Assembly: GCA_032173965.1 (NCBI GenBank)
Contig: CM063290.1
Coordinates: forward strand, 2,046,001 to 2,110,000
Direction: 5' to 3'
Source: Sitta carolinensis
Lineage: Eukaryota; Chordata; Aves; Passeriformes; Sittidae
Length of the DNA: 64,000 nucleotides
Part shown: positions 58,720 to 64,000 of the stretch, one piece after another
Layout of the letters: every line of letters begins with the position of its first letter
Numbering within the stretch: the first letter of the stretch is position 1
Made by a program: the position numbers and the translations under genes
The notes under the pieces: generated by a model
Seen by the model: only the letters and a program-made list of their open reading frames with translations
What the model was told of the DNA's origin: nothing
The model's database searches: none

Positions 58720-60727
58720 GCTGGGAATGGTTCAGGACTCTGCTGGGAATGGTTCAGGACTGTCCTGGGGATGGTTCAGAACTCTGCTGGGAATGGTTCA
58801 GGACTCTGCTGGGGATGGTTCAGGACTCTGCTGGGAATGGTTCAGGACTGTCCTGGGAATGGTTCAGGACTCTGCTGGGATGGTTCAGGACTCTGCTGGG
58901 AATGGTTCAGGACTCTGCTGGGAATGGTTCAGGACTCTGCTGGGAATGGTTCAGGACTGTCCTGGGAATGGTTCAGGACTCTGCTGGGAATGGTTCAGGA
59001 CTCTGCTGGGAATGGTTCAGGACTCTGCTGGGATGGTTCAGGACTGTCCTGGGGATGGTTCAGGACTCTGCTGGGGATGGTTCAGAACTCTGCTGGGAAT
59101 GGTTCAGGACTCTGCTGGGAATGGTTCAGGACTCTGCTGGGAATGGTTCAGGACTCTGCTGGGAATGGTTCAGGACTCTGCTGGGAATGGTTCAGGACTC
59201 TGCTGGGAATGGTTCAGAACTGTCCTGGGAATGGTTCAGGACGCTGCTGGGAATGGTTCAGGACTGTCCTGGGAATGGTTCAGGACTCTGCTGGGAATGG
59301 TTCAGGACTGTCCTGGGAATGGTTCAGGACTCTGCTGGGGATGGTTCAGGACTGTCCTGGGAATGGTTCAGGACTCTGCTGGGAATGGTTCAGGACTGTC
59401 CTGGGGATGGTTCAGGACTGTCCTGGGATGGTTCAGGACTCTGCTGGAATGGTTCAGGACTCTGTGGGAATGGTTCAGGACTCTGCTGGGAATGGTTCAG
59501 GACTGTCCTGGGAATGGTTCAGGACTGTCCTGGGAATGGTTCAGGACTCTGCTGGGAATGGTTCAGGACTCTGCTGGGGAATGGTTCAGGACTGTCCTGG
59601 GGATGGTTCAGGACTCTGCTGGGATGGTTCAGGACTCTGCTGGAAATGGTTCAGGACTGTCCTGGGAATGGTTCAGACTGTCCTGGGATGGTTCAGGACT
59701 GTCCTGGGAATGGTTCAGGACTCTGCTGGGAATGGTTCAGGACTCTGCTGGGGATGGTTCAGGACTCTGCTGGGGATGGTTCAGGACTCTCCTGGAATGG
59801 TTTCAGGACTGTCCTGGGAATGGTTCAGGACTCTGCTGGGAATGGTTCAGACTCTGCTGGGGATGGTTCAGGACTGTCCTGGGGATGGTTCAGGACTCTG
59901 CTGGGAATGGTTCAGGACTCTGCTGGAATGGTTCAGACTCTGCTGGGAATGGTTTCAGGACTCTGCTGGGAATGGTTCAGGACTGTCCTGGGATGGTTCA
60001 GGACTCTGCTGGGGATGGTTCAGGACTCTGCTGGGAATGGTTCAGGACTCTGCTGGGAATGGTTCAGGACTGTCCTGGAATGGTTCAGGACTCTGCTGGG
60101 GATGGTTCAGGACTCTGCTGGAATGGTTCAGGACTGTCCTGGGGATGGTTCAGGACTCTCCTGGAATGGTTCAGGACTCTGCTGGGAATGGTTCAGGACT
60201 CTGCTGGAATGGTTCAGGACTCTGCTGGGGATGGTTCAGGACTGTCCTGGGATGGTTCAGGACTCTGCTGGGAATGGTTCAGGACTCTGCTGGAATGTTC
60301 AGGACTGTCCTGGGATGGTTCAGACCTGCTGGGAATGGTTCAGGACTGTCTGGAATGGTTCAGGACTCTGCTGGAATGGTTCAGGACTGTCTGGGAATGG
60401 TTCAGAACTGTCCTGGGAATGGTTCAGACTGTCTGGAATGGTTCAGGACGCTGCTGGGAATGGTTCAGGACTGTCTGGGGATGGTTCAGGACTCTGCTGG
60501 GAATGGTTCAGGACTCTGCTGGGGATGGTTCAGGACTGTCCTGGGAATGGTTCAGGACGCTGCTGGAATGGTTCAGGACTGTCCTGGGAATGGTTCAGGA
60601 CTGTCCTGGGAATGGTTCAGGACTCTGCTGGGGATGGTTCAGGACTGTCCTGGGAATGGTTCAGGACTCTGCTGGGAATGGTTCAGGACTGTCCTGGGAA
60701 TGGTTCAGGACTCTCCTGGAAGGTTCA
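58720..60727 (+). repeat. 2-kb array of a 22-bp unit, about 90 copies
   Basis: The unit is GGTTCAGGACTCTGCTGGGA plus AT. A second major type has GGACTGTCCTGG in place of GGACTCTGCTGG. Minor variants have GGGGATGG, a missing G (GGGATGG) or CTGGAATGG. The 22-bp period shifts frame by one each unit and no unit contains a stop. All three plus frames therefore stay open for 720-743 codons and encode the same periodic peptide out of phase. Deletions concentrate at 60280-60470. Confidence 0.98.
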
Positions 60728-60870
60728 CAGTGGGCAGCAGGAAGCGTTTCCTTACTCAGAGGGTGGACAAAGCCCCCTCCCAGGAAGGTGATGTGGATAC
60801 CCACAGCCTGCTGGTGAATAAGAAGGGTTTGGAGAGTGCCCTCAGCAGGGTTTAACAGGGTTAGAGCAAT
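60728..60870 (+). mobile_element. Possible CR1-like remnant
   Basis: GGCAGCAGGAAGCGTTTCCT and TACTCAGAGGGTGGACAAAG resemble the CR1 stretch with a 'TTCACTCAGAGGGTGG' motif. The rest is too decayed to be sure. Confidence 0.3.
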
Positions 60871-61059
60871 AAATGAGTTATTATCCATAGAATCCCTTTC
60901 CCCATCCTTAAGAACGAAGACAAGGTGAATTGCAAGGACCATGAACTCTAAAATTTGCTATCCCTAATTTCTGTGATTTCTTATTTCTTTGTACTCTGAT
61001 CAGGGATTGGCTGCAATCAGTTAAATATTTTCCTTATTTGTGGAAGATTGGAATCCTTC

Positions 61060-61195
61060 CAGTACCTTAAGGACATTAAAAAGGACTTTTGGTTTGGGCA
61101 AGGGTTTTGAAATGAAGGGGGGCAGATTAAATGTAGGGAAGGAATTCCTTACAGAGGGAGCTCCAACAGGCTGCCCAGAGAAGCTGGGACTGTCA
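61060..61195 (+). mobile_element. Degenerate CR1 LINE fragment
   Basis: AGGGGGGCAGATTAAATG, TAGGGAAGGAATTCCTTAC and AACAGGCTGCCCAGAGAAGC follow CR1 3' order. Confidence 0.65.
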
Positions 61196-62160
61196 ATTAA
61201 ATGATATTTAATCAGAGGAAGAAATGTTTCACACAAGTTCAACAAAGTACCTCGATGTTGTTTGCAGAAAAGTTCCCACTTCAACAGGTAATTTTTTTTT
61301 TTCCTCCAAAAATAAAAATACCTTTTTAATTGCACCAATCTAGCGTGATTGCTTTTATTTTGGAGCATCATGATGATGAACCACGCTGAGATAATTGGCT
61401 TGAATAAACGGAATAATCCCCACCTATGCAAATAAAAGATGGAAAAATTGGATATATTCTGAACATGTGGAGCTCAGGCAGGAGGGAAAGACTTCCACAG
61501 ATGCTGAGGACCAAGATTAGTGCTCATCATCTGCAGTTATTAGAGCTTTTAAAATTTTAATTCATTAAATGCAAAACGGACTTGTTTTAAAAAGAATCCA
61601 CTGAGTCAAGTCTGGAATAACTTCTGAATATTGTGCAGTTATCCTGGTTTTTTTCAGTTGTTGGGAATATCAGTGGGAAAGTTACTGGAGGCAGCACTGC
61701 TTGCAGTTGTAGTCTGTGGTGATTTTCTCCTGAAAGTTTTTATTTCCTCTGTGTTTAAGTCGATTTCAGGGAATTTAAGCACAATGTATTAATACAATTA
61801 ATTTGTATTGAATTTTTTTTTAAATTAAGATTTTTTTTTTTTTTTAATTTCTTTTAGGAGAAAGCAGTGTCAAGGATTTTGGAGACTTTTTTTCTTGCCA
61901 TTATGATTCTCACAGCCATAAAGATTTTGCAAAGAAGTCAGAGCAGCTTTTCCTGACTGAGGTAAAGATGGTCGTGTCCAGGTGCTTCTCTTGGGGTCCT
62001 GAACACCTTCCTCAGGTGAGCAAACAGCTCCAGACTCCTTTTTCCCACAATTTCAGTAAAGAAGGGAAAGCTGTGGAAATTCCTGCCCAGTTTTCAGTGG
62101 AGGCCAAGGGGAGGCTCCTGGTTTCAGCTGTGTTCGAATCACACCAGGAGCAAACTCAGT
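61196..62160. other. Single-copy AT-rich DNA
   Basis: T run at 61831-61844. No gene recognised. Confidence 0.45.
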
Positions 62161-62164
62161 TCTT

Positions 62165-62282
62165 ATTTTTCCTAATCAGAATGTTTGGGGTTGGAAGGGA
62201 TTTTAAAGCCCATTTCACTCTCCAGGTTGCTCCAAGCCCCATCCAGCCTGGCCTTGGGCACTTCCAGGGATGGGCTAGGAAG
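62165..62282 (-). mobile_element. CR1 LINE 3' fragment, minus strand
   Basis: CAGAATGTTTGGGGTTGGAA, GGGATTTTAAAGCCCATTTC, AGGTTGCTCCAAGCCCCATC and CAGCCTGGCCTTGGGCACTT are the reverse complement of the CR1 3' end. Confidence 0.88.
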
Positions 62283-62429
62283 CAGAATTTTATGGGTATT
62301 ACCCTGTGGAGCCAAAATCCCTGAGGCTTTGGAGTGTGGAGGAGGTTTGTGTCGTACCCATCCTCCCCAGGAGGGACAGAGCTCTCCTGGGGCTTTCCCA
62401 GCTCCACACTCCAAGGAGCTGGGAAGGAG

Positions 62430-63228
62430 TGATGCCTGTAGAGCTCCCTGGGACAGGGGCTGGGCACAGTTACAGGAATAAAGCAGGGATTTGTTAAAAA
62501 TCTTTACAGGATTCACCTTGGGCAGTGCAGGAGCCTGGCCCTGGCTCTGCTCATAATGGACCCCAAGTCAGGAGTTTTCCCCCTTTGCTCAGCTCTGCTC
62601 CATTTCCATGCTGGGTTCATTGTCCAATCCCAGCCCCAGGGGATGCAGTCCCACCCTCCCAGATTCTCTCCTCAGTTCCTGCTCTTGGCACTTTTTGGGG
62701 CCAGAGCTGCAGCAGTGCCCTTGGTTCTGGGGCTGGAAAAGGATTGTTCTGTGCCCTTGGTTCTGGAAAAGGATTGTTCTGTGCCCTTGGCTCTGGAAAA
62801 GGATTGTTCTGTGCCCTTGGTTCTGGGCTGGAAAAGGATTGTTCTGTGCCCTTGGTTCTGGGGCTGGAAAAGGATTGTTCTGTGCCCTTGGTTCTGGAAA
62901 AGGATTGTTCTGTGCCCTTGGTGCTGGAAAAGGATTGTTCTGTGCCCTTGGCTCTGGAAAAGGATTGTTCTGTGTCCTTGGCTCTGGACAAGGATTGTTC
63001 TGTGCCCTTGGTTCTGGAAAAGGATTGTTCTGTGCCCTTGGCTCTGGACAAGGATTGTTCTGTGTCCTTGGCTCTGGAAAAGGATTGTTCTGTGCCCTTG
63101 GCTCTGGGAAAGGATTGTTCTGTGTCCTTGGCTCTGGAAAAGGATTGTTCTGTGTCCTTGGCTCTGGAAAAGGATTGTTCTGTGTCCTTGGCTCTGGAAA
63201 AGGATTGTTCTGTGTCCTTGGCTCTGGG
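62430..63228 (-). mobile_element. LTR of the TGATGCC family, minus strand, 5'-truncated and carrying the minisatellite
   Basis: The plus strand begins TGATGCCTGTAGAGCTCCC, the reverse complement of the family 3' end. Further in, the minus strand reads AACAAATCCCTGCTTTATTC, CATGGAAATGGAGCAGAGCT and GGGGCTGGGATTGGACAATG, matching both the LTR at 63229 and the one at 237. The array then replaces the 5' half, and the element stops at its junction with the plus-strand LTR at 63229. No matching GGCATCA or target duplication exists on that side. Confidence 0.72.
62719..63228 (-). repeat. 30-bp minisatellite, 16 units, inverted relative to 339-1170
   Basis: The plus-strand unit is AAAGGATTGTTCTGTG, then CCCTTGGCTCTGG, the reverse complement of the left-edge unit. 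Variants are TCCTTGG/CCCTTGG, CTGGACAAGG/CTGGAAAAGG and GGGGCTGG insertions. From 62881 to 63228 the period is exactly 30 bp. All plus frames stay open (251-282 codons), so none is a gene. Confidence 0.95.
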
Positions 63229-63641
63229 CTGGCTTTTTTATTCCCCTGTATTTGTACCCCTGCAGTTCCTCAGTGTGTGACTCCAAACTCCACATTCAGT
63301 GTCAGCTGCTGCTTTCCCATTCTGGGCAGACACAACAATTCCTCTGCAGCCTGGGCAGCAAGGACACCTCCCTGCCTCAGGGCCAGAGATGGGAACAAAA
63401 GTGAGAGGGGGAAAACTTGGGGTGAATGACTTCATTACCTGGAGCTGGAATTGGAGAATTAACCCCAGCATGCAAATGGAGCAAACTTATCAAAGTGTGA
63501 AAGCCCAGGGTCCATGGTGGGTGCAGCCCCGGGGGGCTTTGTCTGCCCTGAGTGCACCTGAGGGTCTCCAATAAATAAAACTGCTTTGGATTCCCTTAAC
63601 TCTGCCTGGCCTCTGCTTTTAGGCAGCCCCAAAAGGCAGCA
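63229..63641 (+). mobile_element. Diverged LTR of the TGATGCC family, 5' end missing
   Basis: Shares CACATTCAGTGTCAGCTGCT, GACACAACAATTCC, TGGAGCTGGAATTGGAGAAT, TTATCAAAGTGTGA and a closing CCCCAAAAGGCAGCA with the solo LTRs at 37940 and 57557. It has one polyadenylation signal cluster (AATAAATAAA near 63571). It still holds a single copy of the segment that became the 30-bp minisatellite elsewhere. It adjoins the minus-strand LTR head to head. Confidence 0.75.
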
Positions 63642-64000
63642 CAGGCACACGACTCCTTCCTCCTCCCTCCCAGTCAGTGGTGGTTTAATGTCAAACTGGA
63701 TTATGGAATTGAAGAAGAACTCTTGCAGGGTGATCATCAGAAATATGAAAGTGTAATTGGAAGTGAAAGATTGGAGTTCAATCTTGGAGGCAATTAATTA
63801 CCGTTGCATAAGCACACTGTATGTACAACTGCTTAAATCACTTTATCTAAGCTGTATCATTAATATTAGAAATATTTGGGTAGGAGGCAGCAAAATTGCT
63901 GTACTTAGCATAAAGTTAATGAGTTAAACTACTATTATACCTAGAAAAAAAATTCTCAGTAGATGACAAATTATTGGTATTAAAGAGAGTGGGTATTTTT
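63642..64000. other. AT-rich DNA at the window edge
   Basis: No gene recognised. 63800-63960 is a non-repetitive AT-rich stretch that could be another LTR or unique sequence cut by the window end. Confidence 0.3.

Noticed and set aside
58608..60855. Three overlapping plus-strand ORFs of 720-743 codons
   Set aside because: They are the same 22-bp repeat read in three phases. Absence of stops in the unit fully explains them.

Overview
The window looks like non-coding DNA from a bird nuclear genome, probably a songbird. This rests on several degenerate CR1 LINE 3'-end fragments, solo LTRs of an endogenous retrovirus family, AT-rich single-copy DNA and an exceptional density of tandem repeats. 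The species assignment is inference from repeat content. I find no protein-coding exon, tRNA or rRNA that I can defend. Every long open frame lies in a tandem array and is open because the repeat unit lacks stop codons.

Layout. 0.2-1.4 kb: an LTR swollen by an internal 30-bp minisatellite. 1.4-16.5 kb: mostly single-copy DNA with CR1 scraps, small tandem duplications and an imperfect palindrome (9.4-9.9 kb). 16.5-24.3 kb: a repeat complex with a 111-bp array, a 14-bp array, a 55-bp array, a CR1 with a 30-bp array inside it, and an 82-92-bp array. A pair of nearly identical 264-bp inverted arms (18.80 and 22.59 kb) encloses the middle of it. 24.3-33.9 kb: mostly single-copy, with an AT-rich block at 31.4-32.0 kb. 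33.9-35.3 kb: a 20-bp array. 37.9-38.4 kb: an intact solo LTR. 39.4-55.8 kb: a chain of tandem arrays (11-bp to about 265-bp units), simple repeats and a 333-nt pure pyrimidine tract. 57.6-58.1 kb: a second intact solo LTR. 58.7-60.7 kb: a 2-kb array of a 22-bp unit. 62.4-63.6 kb: a head-to-head pair of LTRs of the same family, one with the same 30-bp minisatellite as the left edge but in opposite orientation.

Main message. By my own tally about a quarter of the window is tandem repeat. At least three arrays seem to have been born inside transposable elements: two from one LTR segment and one from the CR1 3' region. Five LTR copies of one family (TGATGCC...GGCATCA termini) occur; the two clean solo LTRs have perfect 4-bp target duplications. 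Nothing works as an operon or gene set. The biology on offer is repeat birth, gene conversion between inverted copies, structure-forming DNA and LTR evolution.
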